41,668 nt of DNA from Halobacteriales archaeon QS_1_68_17 (GTDB lineage Archaea > Halobacteriota > Halobacteria > Halobacteriales > Haloarculaceae). Positions within the stretch are counted from its first letter, which is position 1. Every line of letters starts with the position of its first letter. A program made the position numbers and the translations under genes. Below the pieces are notes generated by a model that did not search any database, was not told where the DNA came from, and worked only from the letters and a program-made list of their open reading frames with translations. Of the stretch, positions 24,157 through 31,740 are shown piece after piece. Location: positions 1 to 41,668 of the forward strand of contig PXRG01000039.1 in the NCBI GenBank assembly GCA_003021105.1, given 5' to 3'.

Positions 24157-25371
24157 TCAGAGCCCGCCGTTGACAATGTCGGCGACCCGCTGGCGGTCGA
24201 ACAGTTGCTCGTCGTCGGGGACGTCGAGGGGTGCTCCCGGATCGATTCCGCCGAACCTCTCGGGATAGAGCCCCTTGGCAAGCAGTTCGATATTGAACAG
24301 GTTCATGATCGGTCCCTGCTCGAACTCGTGCCACGGATAGACACGGCCCTCCTTGAGGGCGGTCACCTCGCCCGCCACCGGGTCGTTCTGTAGCGCTCCG
24401 ACCACGGCCTCCTCGAAGTCGGTGGTCGATTCGCGGAGCATGTTCAGCCCGGTGTGGTAGACGATTGCCTCGGGGTCGACCTCCAGGAGTATCTCGAAAT
24501 CGGTCGACTCGACGGGGTGTCTGTCCGCGAACGCGTCGTGGCTCGGGAGTTCGAGGTCCCGGAGCGGCAGCGTCTGGTAGCCCGGACCCGCCGGATTCCG
24601 GACATAGACGCTTTCACCGTTGTCCCAGTAGTTGTGGTTGAGGTACGCCACCGACGGACGCTCCTCGACCGGCGGGAGTTGCGACCGGACGGATTCGACG
24701 ATTTCGTCGTGGAGTTCCCGGAACGCCCGGCCCCGCGACTTGACCTGGAATACCTCGGCGTACTTGTCGAGTCCCTCGTAGAGTTCGTAATGCGGATACG
24801 CGTCGGTGTAGTCCTGCCGGCGCATCCAGCTCCCGTGGAACGGCCCGACGTTTGCCTCCAGTTCCTCGATGTCCGATTCGTCCAGCCCGAAGTATTCCAT
24901 TGCCACGTTGTGGTCGACGAGATGAACGTCAGCACCGAGTTCGTAGAACACTTCCTTGTCCGGGGTCCCGTCCTCGTTGAGCGCGACGACGTTGCTCGGA
25001 TCGAAGGACACGCCGGGAATCTGGTCGACGTACTCGGTGGGAAACGTCGACGGGAATCCCGCAGCTACCAATCCGTCTGCCTGCCCCAGGGATATCATCA
25101 TGTCGACCGGTCCCTGGTGATAGACGACGAACTCCTCGGGTGGCTCGGCGAGCGTATGACAGCCGTGTGGCTCCATACACACCTCGTAGGAGGTATCCTT
25201 CCCGGTCGAGTCGGCCGTTTCCCCCGTGGTCTCCGTTGCAGTCGACGTCGATTCCGGACCGCCTCGCCCCCGACAGCCAGCGAGCACGCCGCCGCCGACG
25301 ACCGCACCGCTGTATTTCAGGTAGTCCCTCCTGCTCGGTGCCGCTCGGCCGTGGGTGTACCGGTCAGTCAT
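24157..25371 (-). CDS. Tat-exported iron-siderophore-type ABC substrate-binding lipoprotein
   Basis: 404 residues. The N-terminus has a twin-arginine signal SRRDYLKYSG followed by the lipobox LAGC, then a Ser/Thr-rich linker: the standard form of haloarchaeal Tat lipoproteins. The mature part is a class III (FepB/BtuF-type) binding protein: VDMMISLGQADGLVAAGFPS near the first lobe, GADVHLVDHNVAMEYFGL in the interlobe region and YHTGLNMLRESTTDFEEAVV in the second lobe. It should deliver a ferric siderophore or similar chelate to an ABC importer; permease and ATPase genes are not in this window. Two iron-box-like palindromes upstream support an iron role. The start at 25371 places the Tat motif correctly. 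Confidence 0.87.
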   Translation of the reverse strand: MTDRYTHGRAAPSRRDYLKYSGAVVGGGVLAGCRGRGGPESTSTATETTGETADSTGKDTSYEVCMEPHGCHTLAEPPEEFVVYHQGPVDMMISLGQADGLVAAGFPSTFPTEYVDQIPGVSFDPSNVVALNEDGTPDKEVFYELGADVHLVDHNVAMEYFGLDESDIEELEANVGPFHGSWMRRQDYTDAYPHYELYEGLDKYAEVFQVKSRGRAFRELHDEIVESVRSQLPPVEERPSVAYLNHNYWDNGESVYVRNPAGPGYQTLPLRDLELPSHDAFADRHPVESTDFEILLEVDPEAIVYHTGLNMLRESTTDFEEAVVGALQNDPVAGEVTALKEGRVYPWHEFEQGPIMNLFNIELLAKGLYPERFGGIDPGAPLDVPDDEQLFDRQRVADIVNGGL

Positions 25372-25512
25372 CTTGGAGCTTTCCGTTTTCGATGTCCGCA
25401 ACCCGAGGCCCCTCGAATAGTTGGCCGTCGCCCCTGACCACAGCACCACCGCATTTGGAGCAGGTTCTGTTGGTCGATACCCCTCCTCACCGCATCGTCT
25501 CTCGACATATAC

Positions 25513-25528
25513 TTTAGGTCTGCCTAAA
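25513..25528 (-). promoter_or_regulatory. Iron-box-like palindrome (DtxR/SirR type)
   Basis: TTTAGGTCTGCCTAAA is a perfect 6-bp inverted repeat with a 4-base centre, the form of DtxR/IdeR/SirR operators. It overlaps the AT-rich promoter region of the binding-protein gene (minus-strand TATTATATTTTAGG), so an iron-loaded regulator would block transcription. The leader to the ATG is over 100 bases. Confidence 0.7.
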
Positions 25529-25548
25529 ATATAATAACTTCTTCGTTT

Positions 25549-25564
25549 TTTAGGTTGGCCAAAA
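25549..25564 (-). promoter_or_regulatory. Second, imperfect iron-box-like site
   Basis: TTTAGGTTGGCCAAAA matches the site at 25513 in its left half and, with mismatches, in its right half. It is 36 bases (centre to centre) upstream of the first site, on the same promoter side. Two boxes suggest cooperative binding of two regulator dimers (inference). Confidence 0.5.
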
Positions 25565-25615
25565 CCGGGCTGGCCGGGGATATCCGCCAGGTTCCACGTT
25601 GCTACCACCCACTGA

Positions 25616-25724
25616 TAGTGATTGTTGCGATTATTTTTGCGACCACGTCACGTGAACGGGTGGTTCGCGGGCTGAAGCCAACGAATTGTGACTTCTCGGC
25701 GGTAAAGAGTCGCAACAATCACTA
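25616..25724 (-). mobile_element. MITE family A, copy A4 (109 bp), reverse orientation
   Basis: Begins TAGTGATTGTTGCGA and ends TCGCAACAATCACTA, with TGA duplications at 25613-25615 and 25725-25727. Its interior is the reverse complement of copies A1-A3. The last base of the element (A 25724) together with T and G of the duplication forms the ATG of the next gene. It lies between the iron-box promoter and that gene. Confidence 0.9.
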
Positions 25725-26104
25725 TGAAACGGACCGAGCGGGACCTCCGGGAGCGCGACGCCAGCCACCTCCCGGAGGAACTCCGGGAGGAGCGCGAGAA
25801 GCGGCTCGACGACCTCCGGGAATACTGGCAGAACGGCGAGTTCCCGCTGAACGTCGACCGCGAGGAGCGGACGCCGATTTTCAAGAACGACCGGGACGTC
25901 CCCCGCGCGATGGCCTATCTGGTCGAACAGTCCGGCCACGAGGATCTCTTCGAGCACATCGCGGAGACGGACAACTACGTCGACATCGACGACGTGGAGG
26001 AGGGACCGCTCGTCGAGTGGATCGAAGGGTCCGGCCTGACGAAGGAGGAGGCCGCTCTCGTCCGGCCGACTTACTGTGGTCCCTACTGGCCCGACTACCT
26101 TTGA
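25724..26104 (+). CDS. Acidic small protein of unknown function framed by two MITEs
   Basis: 126 residues, highly charged: MKRTERDLRERDASHLPEEL followed by a helical region rich in Glu/Arg, then PIFKNDRDVPRAMAYLVEQS and an acidic end with VRPTYCGPYWPDYL. Codon use is fully haloarchaeal. No membrane segment and no known family recognised. The ATG is formed by the last base of MITE A4 plus its TGA duplication. Before insertion the site read CACTGAAACGG, so no ATG was there. The stop TGA (26102-26104) is the left target duplication of MITE C. The original start is unclear, and a MITE-supplied leader is a real possibility. Confidence 0.7.
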   Translation: MKRTERDLRERDASHLPEELREEREKRLDDLREYWQNGEFPLNVDREERTPIFKNDRDVPRAMAYLVEQSGHEDLFEHIAETDNYVDIDDVEEGPLVEWIEGSGLTKEEAALVRPTYCGPYWPDYL

Positions 26105-26212
26105 TAGTAATTACTGTGAGTCTTTACCGCCGTGACGATCCGTGTCGATGATGAGAGCCACTGAATCGGCATCTTTCGACACCGCCGATAAAACTATTCA
26201 CAGTAATCACTA
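26105..26212 (+). mobile_element. MITE family C (108 bp), relative of family A
   Basis: Left end TAGTAATTACTGTGAG and right end, read inward, TAGTGATTACTGTGAA (one or two mismatches). Flanked by TGA at 26102-26104 and 26213-26215. It shares with family A the TAGTGATT start, the subterminal block TCTTTACCGCCG and the length, but the rest differs. The left TGA is the stop codon of the preceding gene, which the insertion leaves intact. Confidence 0.82.
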
Positions 26213-26264
26213 TGAGATCCCTGGTGGCCGCCCACGGTTCCGGACCCCATCGTCTGATCGGGAG

Positions 26265-26378
26265 ATGAGTGACCGCGTCGGCACCGGCCGCCGGCTCCTG
26301 GCGATGCTGGCGGCGCTGGCGGGCATCCCGCTGTTCTACCTGAAAAAGCGGCTGCGCGCCCGGCGGCTCCGGCGGTAG
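26265..26378 (+). CDS. Very small membrane protein
   Basis: 37 residues from the ATG at 26265: MSDRVGTGRRLLAMLAALAG, then IPLFYLKKRLRARRLRR. One short hydrophobic helix is followed by a strongly basic tail, so it should sit in the membrane with the C-terminus inside. It ends two bases before the end of the convergent TrmB gene. Too short to assign a family. Confidence 0.5.
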   Translation: MSDRVGTGRRLLAMLAALAGIPLFYLKKRLRARRLRR

Positions 26379-26380
26379 CG

Positions 26381-27205
26381 TCAGGCCGGGCCGGCCGTCA
26401 GGCCCTGCTCCAGGAGCGGACGCATCATGCCGACGATTGGAGCCTCGTCGCTGTCGGTCCAGACCGCCCGGTGGGTGTAGACGCCGGGCAACGACCCGGC
26501 CACGTCCGCACTCACAAGCAGCGACGACCCGTCGGCCATCACGATGGCGCTTATCTCGCCGGGCTGGATCGGATAGGACTCCCACCAGGTCCAGGTCTCG
26601 TGGACCGCCGCCGACGGGACCGCCTCGCGGACGCGCTCTCTGATCTCCTCGGCGGGAGACCCGACCGTGACGGAGACGCCGCGGTCGGCGGCCGCCGCGG
26701 CGGCCGACAGCAGTTCCTCGGTCAGCAGTTCCTCGACCGGCAGCGCGAGCAGGAGTTCCGACTCCGCGCCGGCGACGAGCCGTCTTGCCCGCTCGCTGAC
26801 CTCGTCGGTCCCCTCCATCACCCAGACGGTCCCGTCGTCGGCGGCGGCCGCGGGCGCTTCGAGCCGCGGGAGCAGTTCTTCCAGGCTGTCCAGGCGGCGG
26901 CGGCAGTCCCGTTCAAGCACCGCCACCGCCTCCGACGGGTCGACGGCCCTGAAGCGGCGCGGCTTCGACTCCTGAACGTCGACCAGCCCGCGGTCCTGGA
27001 GCGTCTCGGCGCAGTCGTACACGCGTGCGCGGGGCACGTCAGCGACCTCGCTCACTTCCTTCGCCGTCCCCTGGCCGATGCGAGTCAGGGCGACGAAACA
27101 CTTCGCCTCGTAGCTCGTCAGTTCGAATGCCTGCAGCGTTTCGACTGCCTCCCCGACTGCCTCTTCGGTGTGGTTCCGCTCCGTCCTCGTGTCGTCTCCT
27201 GTCAT
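26381..27205 (-). CDS. TrmB-family transcription regulator
   Basis: 274 residues from the ATG at 27205. The N-terminal winged HTH of the TrmB family is clear: ETLQAFELTSYEAKCFVALT, GQGTAKEVSEVADVPRARVY and ETLQDRGLVDVQESKPRRFR. The C-terminal half is the phospholipase-D-like TrmB regulatory domain of the type that lacks the sugar-binding extension (VWVMEGTDEVSERARRLV, then MADGSSLLVSADVAG). The effector is unknown. The gene is divergent from TFB, with 178 bases between; perfect palindromes there may be its own operator. Confidence 0.87.
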   Translation of the reverse strand: MTGDDTRTERNHTEEAVGEAVETLQAFELTSYEAKCFVALTRIGQGTAKEVSEVADVPRARVYDCAETLQDRGLVDVQESKPRRFRAVDPSEAVAVLERDCRRRLDSLEELLPRLEAPAAAADDGTVWVMEGTDEVSERARRLVAGAESELLLALPVEELLTEELLSAAAAAADRGVSVTVGSPAEEIRERVREAVPSAAVHETWTWWESYPIQPGEISAIVMADGSSLLVSADVAGSLPGVYTHRAVWTDSDEAPIVGMMRPLLEQGLTAGPA

Positions 27206-27243
27206 GGCTCTCCCGCCGAACCGGTGGCGTCCCTTTACGCCAG

Positions 27244-27257
27244 ACCACAAAAGTGGT
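27244..27257. promoter_or_regulatory. Candidate operator palindrome ACCAC-aaaa-GTGGT
   Basis: A perfect inverted repeat with a 4-base centre, followed at 27263-27273 by a second one (TGGT-cga-ACCA). Both lie in the 178-bp region between the divergent TrmB and TFB genes, directly upstream of the TrmB promoter. The position suggests autoregulation by TrmB (inference). Confidence 0.45.
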
Positions 27258-27312
27258 TTCGATGGTCGAACCAGATTCGTTTCTACGATAATAACAACAT
27301 CTCCGTAACTAC

Positions 27313-27319
27313 TATAATA
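27313..27319 (+). promoter_or_regulatory. TATA-like element of tfb
   Basis: TATAATA within an AT-rich block (27281-27320) in front of tfb. Expected start of transcription near 27342, giving a leader of about 40 bases to the ATG at 27384. Confidence 0.45.
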
Positions 27320-27383
27320 CGTGAGTGCCAAACAGTTCGTACAGACAGGAGCCGGCCGTGCGCCGGTATCCGCTACCCCTATC

Positions 27384-28352
27384 ATGACCGAGACTCAGCC
27401 ACTGACCACGAGCCGGCGCGGGCAGACCAGGGAGACCGAAACCGAGGACACGGGGGCGTGTCCGGAGTGTGACGGCCGGATCGTCACCGACGAGGAGCGC
27501 GGCGAGCAGGTCTGCGAGGACTGCGGGATCGTCGTCGAGGACGGCCTCGTCGATCACGGCCCCGAGTGGCGGGCCTTCGACGACGAGGACGCCGACGAGA
27601 AGCGCCGGGTGGGCGCGCCGACGACGAAACTGCTCCACGACGACGGGCTCTCGTCGGTAATCGGCTGGCAGAACAGGGACGCCCACGGCCGGACGCTGAA
27701 CTCCGAGAAGCGCTCGAAGATGGAGCGGCTCCGCACGTGGGACGAGCGCTTCCGCACCAAGGACGCCAAGGAGCGCAACCTCAAGCAGGCGCTCGGCGAG
27801 ATCGACCGGATGGCCTCCGCACTCGGGCTCCCGGAGAACGTCCGTGAGACCGCCTCGGTCATCTACCGCCGGGCCGTCGACGAGGATCTGCTGCCCGGCC
27901 GCTCGATCGAGGCGATGGCGACCGGGTCGCTGTACGCGGCCGCCCGTCAGGGCGGCACGCCCCGCAGTCTCGACGAGTTCGCCACCGTCTCCAGGGTCGA
28001 GCGCAAGGAGTTCGCCCGCGCCTACCGCTACCTGGCGGAAGAACTCGGTCTGGCCATCGAACCGGCGGACCCCGTCGAGTACGTCCCGCGGTTCGCGTCG
28101 GACCTGGAACTGTCGAAGGAGGCGACCCAGCGGGCCCGTTCGCTGCTCGAAACGGCCAAATCGGCGGGCGTCCACAGCGGCAAGAGCCCGGTCGGGCTGG
28201 CGGCCGCGGCCATCTACGCCGCGTCGATACTGGTCAACGAGAAGATAACCCAGGCCGAAGTCGGCGAGGCGGCGAACGTCAGCGAGGTGACGATCCGGAA
28301 CCGCTACCGCGAGTTGCTCGACGCGCAAGACGGAGCCGCCACGGCTGCCTGA
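27384..28352 (+). CDS. tfb: Transcription initiation factor TFB
   Basis: 322 residues. The N-terminal zinc ribbon is CPECDGRIVTDEERGEQVCE with CGIVVEDG. The B-finger/linker region WRAFDDEDADEKRRVGAP and GLSSVIGWQNRDAHGR follows. Two cyclin-like repeats then fill residues 115-315 (KQALGEIDRMASALGLPENV to SIEAMATGSLYAAARQGG, and VEYVPRFASDLELSKEA to LAAAAIYAASILVNEKITQA). TFB recruits RNA polymerase to TBP-TATA complexes. Haloarchaea carry several TFB copies; which one this is cannot be seen from sequence. Confidence 0.95.
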   Translation: MTETQPLTTSRRGQTRETETEDTGACPECDGRIVTDEERGEQVCEDCGIVVEDGLVDHGPEWRAFDDEDADEKRRVGAPTTKLLHDDGLSSVIGWQNRDAHGRTLNSEKRSKMERLRTWDERFRTKDAKERNLKQALGEIDRMASALGLPENVRETASVIYRRAVDEDLLPGRSIEAMATGSLYAAARQGGTPRSLDEFATVSRVERKEFARAYRYLAEELGLAIEPADPVEYVPRFASDLELSKEATQRARSLLETAKSAGVHSGKSPVGLAAAAIYAASILVNEKITQAEVGEAANVSEVTIRNRYRELLDAQDGAATAA

Positions 28353-28361
28353 CCCGCGTTC

Positions 28362-29342
28362 TCAACCGCGGTCGTTCCGCCGGTCGTCGTCGCTTTCCTC
28401 CTCGTCCTCGGCGGGCAGGTCCACGTCCGCGGCGAAGTCGACTGCGTCGTCGCCCTCTTTGGCACCCTGTCGGGCCTCGCCGGCCGTCTCCGAGTCGGTG
28501 CTTCGTTTGGGGCCGCTTTCCTCGGGGGCCAGGCCCGTCCACCCCGGCGAGAGTTCGTCGTCCCCCGAACGTCCCTGCTCCCCGGCATCACGGTCGGAGT
28601 CGGCCGTCGTCTCCGCGTCGCCCGCCGACCCCGCGCCGGCCCCTTCGTCGGCTGGCTCCGTCCAGAAACCGTCCTGTGATTTTTCGCTGCCGTCCGCCGG
28701 TCCGTCCTCAGTGTCAGTGCCCCCCGCTTCCGTCGGCGTGCCCGCCAGCGGATCGGCCGATCCGGAGTCGTCGCCGACCGCACCCGAGTCGTCAGCCGGT
28801 CGCCGGTCGCCGATCGCGCCGGACTCGTCTCCGGCATGCGGCCCGAGTTCCTGTGCCGCCGAGCGCCGCTTTTCGCTGATCCCGGTCGCGGCCTGTCCGG
28901 GATCGGATACCGTCTCCTCGGGGGCGAACCCCGGCTGTTGACTGTCCGCTCCTGCCCGTCCGGATGCCGCCGTCGGAGCGTCGCCGGCCTCGGCGCGATC
29001 GCCGGACGAACCCTCGTTGGCTTCCGAGTCCGTCCCGGGCGCGCCGGCCGCGACGGGATCGCGCTCCGCGTTCGCCAGCCCCGCGGCGACCCCGTCGGCG
29101 ACGAGTTTGTAGGCGATCCCGAGAGCGCCGGCCAGGAGCACCAGGACGGCCGCGAGGAGCAGCGCCGCGCCGGCCAGCGCCGGGCCCGGCCGGGCGTTCG
29201 ACGGATTCGCCGCGTCGACGCCCAGGCTGGCGACCGCCCCGCCGGCGGCCGCGAGGACCGCCGCCGCGACGACGACCGCGAGGACATATCCCAAAAGCCG
29301 GAACCCGTACTTGAGGCTCTCGACGAAACGAACTGTTGTCAC
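28362..29342 (-). CDS. Membrane protein with long acidic disordered tail
   Basis: 326 residues. Two transmembrane helices occupy residues about 14-38 (LLGYVLAVVVAAAVLAAAGG) and 54-78 (ALAGAALLLAAVLVLLAGAL), followed by YKLVADGVAAGLANAERDP. The remaining 230 residues are Asp/Glu/Ser/Gly-rich without hydrophobic core, ending EDEEESDDDRRNDRG. This is a haloarchaeal hypothetical membrane protein; the tail should lie in the cytoplasm or the outside depending on topology. It ends 10 bases from the convergent tfb end. No function can be given. Confidence 0.72.
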   Translation of the reverse strand: MTTVRFVESLKYGFRLLGYVLAVVVAAAVLAAAGGAVASLGVDAANPSNARPGPALAGAALLLAAVLVLLAGALGIAYKLVADGVAAGLANAERDPVAAGAPGTDSEANEGSSGDRAEAGDAPTAASGRAGADSQQPGFAPEETVSDPGQAATGISEKRRSAAQELGPHAGDESGAIGDRRPADDSGAVGDDSGSADPLAGTPTEAGGTDTEDGPADGSEKSQDGFWTEPADEGAGAGSAGDAETTADSDRDAGEQGRSGDDELSPGWTGLAPEESGPKRSTDSETAGEARQGAKEGDDAVDFAADVDLPAEDEEESDDDRRNDRG

Positions 29343-29384
29343 GGCCGGAACTTGGAAAGAAAGGGCAAATATGTTACGCCGCGC

Positions 29385-30122
29385 TCAGCCGTCCCCGGCG
29401 ACGAGTGTGCCCGGGGTTCCGCCGGCCAGGAACGCGGCCAGGTCGTCGGGTCCGAAAATCGAGGCCCCCACCGGGAGTTCAAGGAGCGTCCGGACCTTGC
29501 CGGCCATGCCGCCGGTCACGTCGGTGGCGTCGCTGTCGCCGAGCGCCCCGGCGACCTCGTCGACGGCGTCGATCCGGTCGATCACCTCGCCGTCTGCGTC
29601 TAACACCCCCGGCACGCCCGAACAGAGACCGACGCGGTCGGCGGCCAGTGCGGCGGCCAGGTGGGCGACGAGTTCGTCCCCGCTGAGGATCGTGACTCCC
29701 TCGCCCGCGTGGGAGACGATGTCGCCGTGTGCGACGGGGACGAACCCCTCGCCGAGCATCGTCTCCACCTGTCCGTGTGGGAACTCGAGCGCCCCGTCCG
29801 CGTCCCGGGTTCCCGCGGAGAACGGGTGGACGGGCACGGCTGGCACGCCGTGGCGACCGAGCGCGGCGACGACCGCGTCGTTGAGACGCTTCATCGCACC
29901 GTGGATGTCGACCGCGGCCGCCGCGTCGTGGCTCCCGGCCGCCGCCGTGACGCCGTGGCGGCTCGCGTGGTGGTGGCCGAAACTGCCGCCGCCGTGGACG
30001 ACCACCAGATCCCCGGTCCCCTCGATGGCGGCCGCACACCGGTCGAGACGCTCCTCGGCGACGGTCTCGGGGCGGTCTTTCTCCGTCACGACGCTCCCGC
30101 CGAGCTTGAGGACGGTCGTCAT
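29385..30122 (-). CDS. Isopentenyl phosphate kinase
   Basis: 245 residues of the amino-acid-kinase fold. MTTVLKLGGSVVTEKDRPET opens the protein; VVHGGGSFGHHHASRHG contains the His that marks isopentenyl phosphate kinases. ILSGDELVAHLAAALAADRV and DVTGGMAGKVRTLLEL complete the nucleotide site. It phosphorylates isopentenyl phosphate to the diphosphate in the archaeal mevalonate route that makes the isoprenoid lipids. Its ATG overlaps the stop of the mevalonate kinase (ATGA), so the two pathway enzymes are coupled. Confidence 0.93.
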   Translation of the reverse strand: MTTVLKLGGSVVTEKDRPETVAEERLDRCAAAIEGTGDLVVVHGGGSFGHHHASRHGVTAAAGSHDAAAAVDIHGAMKRLNDAVVAALGRHGVPAVPVHPFSAGTRDADGALEFPHGQVETMLGEGFVPVAHGDIVSHAGEGVTILSGDELVAHLAAALAADRVGLCSGVPGVLDADGEVIDRIDAVDEVAGALGDSDATDVTGGMAGKVRTLLELPVGASIFGPDDLAAFLAGGTPGTLVAGDG

Positions 30123-31111
30123 GTCGACTCGATCCGCACGCCCTCGGCGTCGAGTTCGGCCCTGAACGCGGCCTCGCAGTCGGGCGTGTACTCCAGGGCG
30201 GTCCGGGCGCTCCGGCTCTCGTCTAGGGCGACGATACAGCCGCCGCCGCCCGCGCCGGTCAGTTTCGCGCCGTAGGCGTCGGCCTCGCGGGCGGCCCACA
30301 CCATCGCGTCCAGCGAGCGGGAGGAGACGCCGAGTGCCGACAACAGCCCGTGGTTGAAGTCCATTAGCCCGCCGAGTTCCTCGAGGTCGCCCTCGGCCAG
30401 CACGCCCTCGCCCCGCCTGACGATGTCGCCGATCGTCTCGACGGTGTCCGCCGCGAACTCGTAGCGGTCCCGGAGCGACCTGACGCCCGCGACGAGCTGG
30501 CCGGTGTCGCCGGCCCCGCCGTCGTAGCCGATCACGAACGGGAGGTTCCCGACCCCCTCGATCGACCGGCAGTCGTCGCCCTCCACGCGTACCGCACCGC
30601 CGACCGCCGAGCAGAACGTGTCCGCGCGGGAAGCCTGTCCGTCCTGGACGTCGTACTCGACGCGGTAGGCCCGGTCCGCGATCTCCTCGGTCGGCAGGTC
30701 CACCCCCAGTTCGCGCGTGCCGGCGGCGATACCGGCGACGACGACCGCGGCGGACGATCCCAGCCCCGCGCCCAGGGGGATGTCGCTCTCGACGGTGATG
30801 TCGAACCCGACCTCGGGAGCGCCGGCCGCGTCGCGGGCCTGCTCGATGGCCCCGTTGACGTAGCCGACGGCCGCGTCGATCAGCGAGTCGGCCACGTCCA
30901 CGTCGGGCCTGGCGTCGGCGTCGTCGTCGTACTCGACGGTGAACCCGTCGAGCGTGAGGTCGCTCGCGTGGACCTTCAGCTTCCCGTCGGCCCGCCGTTC
31001 GACCGTCACCGTCGCCCGCCGCTCGATAGCACAGGGCACCGCCGGCTCGCCGTATACCACCGCGTGTTCGCCGAAGAGATACACCTTCCCCGGCGCGCTC
31101 GCAACGACCAT
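30119..31111 (-). CDS. mvk: Mevalonate kinase
   Basis: 330 residues, GHMP kinase family. The N-terminus MVVASAPGKVYLFGEHAVVY is characteristic, the ATP-binding loop is PLGAGLGSSAAVVVAGIAAG and the C-terminal motif is AKLTGAGGGGCIVALD. Asp and Lys of the active site fall in EYDVQDGQASRADTFCSAVG (Asp) and the N-terminal Lys. It phosphorylates mevalonate at the 5 position. Directly followed by isopentenyl phosphate kinase, which fits the archaeal mevalonate pathway. Confidence 0.94.
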   Translation of the reverse strand: MVVASAPGKVYLFGEHAVVYGEPAVPCAIERRATVTVERRADGKLKVHASDLTLDGFTVEYDDDADARPDVDVADSLIDAAVGYVNGAIEQARDAAGAPEVGFDITVESDIPLGAGLGSSAAVVVAGIAAGTRELGVDLPTEEIADRAYRVEYDVQDGQASRADTFCSAVGGAVRVEGDDCRSIEGVGNLPFVIGYDGGAGDTGQLVAGVRSLRDRYEFAADTVETIGDIVRRGEGVLAEGDLEELGGLMDFNHGLLSALGVSSRSLDAMVWAAREADAYGAKLTGAGGGGCIVALDESRSARTALEYTPDCEAAFRAELDAEGVRIEST

Positions 31112-31185
31112 ACCGACCGAATGATCGCGGGCCTTTAAGGGTATACTGGTGCGGTCGCGCTCCACTCGTACCGGTGGCCCCGACC

Positions 31186-31560
31186 CTATCCGCGCAGGTC
31201 CACCTCCTCGCGGAGGTAGGTGCCGATGACGCCGCCGAGCGTACTCAGGAGAATGCCGTACAGCGTCACGAAAAGCACCATCGCCGTGATCGCGGCCAGG
31301 CCCAGCGCGCCCGCGGCGACGCCGCCGATCTCGAAGGGGACCACGACGAAGAAACTCCCGACCAGCAGGAAGAGCCCCAGGAGCGGAACCGCGGCGATCA
31401 GGCCGGCCAGCGCGCCGACCTTGGCACCCCGTTCGCGGCCGTCCCCCTCGAGGTAGCCCGCCACCGCGCCCCCGATCACCGTCGAGAAGGGGAGAAAGGC
31501 GAGGACGATGCTGACCATGCCACCGACGAGACCGTTGATGAGCGTGTCGCCCCGGGCCAT
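31186..31560 (-). CDS. DUF5518-family small membrane protein
   Basis: 124 residues from the ATG at 31560. Four hydrophobic segments occur in the pattern of DUF5518 proteins: TLINGLVGGMVSIVLAFLPF, then VIGGAVAGYLEGDGRERGAK, LIAAVPLLGLFLLVGSFFVV and a last helix near LYGILLSTLGGVIGTYLREE. Gly-rich helices with the conserved GG..AGYL turn. No function is known for the family. An upstream in-frame extension to 31692 is probably not coding. Confidence 0.8.
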   Translation of the reverse strand: MARGDTLINGLVGGMVSIVLAFLPFSTVIGGAVAGYLEGDGRERGAKVGALAGLIAAVPLLGLFLLVGSFFVVVPFEIGGVAAGALGLAAITAMVLFVTLYGILLSTLGGVIGTYLREEVDLRG

Positions 31561-31740
31561 AGGCACCGGTCCACGTTCCCCCGGAAATGTCTTTGGTCCG
31601 AAGAAACGGAAATCGGCCGCGTCCGACGGTAGCACACCGGGTCCGGAGATTGCCGACACAAGTGCGACTACCCAATGTGACGGTTGCGGCACCTGGGACG
31701 GTCCCGCTCCGGCCGCCTCGTGACCGGCCGAGGGGTCGCG

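Noticed and set aside
24454-25437. Plus-strand open frame of 327 codons
   Set aside because: Antisense to the Tat lipoprotein gene; no coherent protein features.
26471-27472. Plus-strand open frame of 333 codons
   Set aside because: Antisense to the TrmB gene and then out of frame with tfb.
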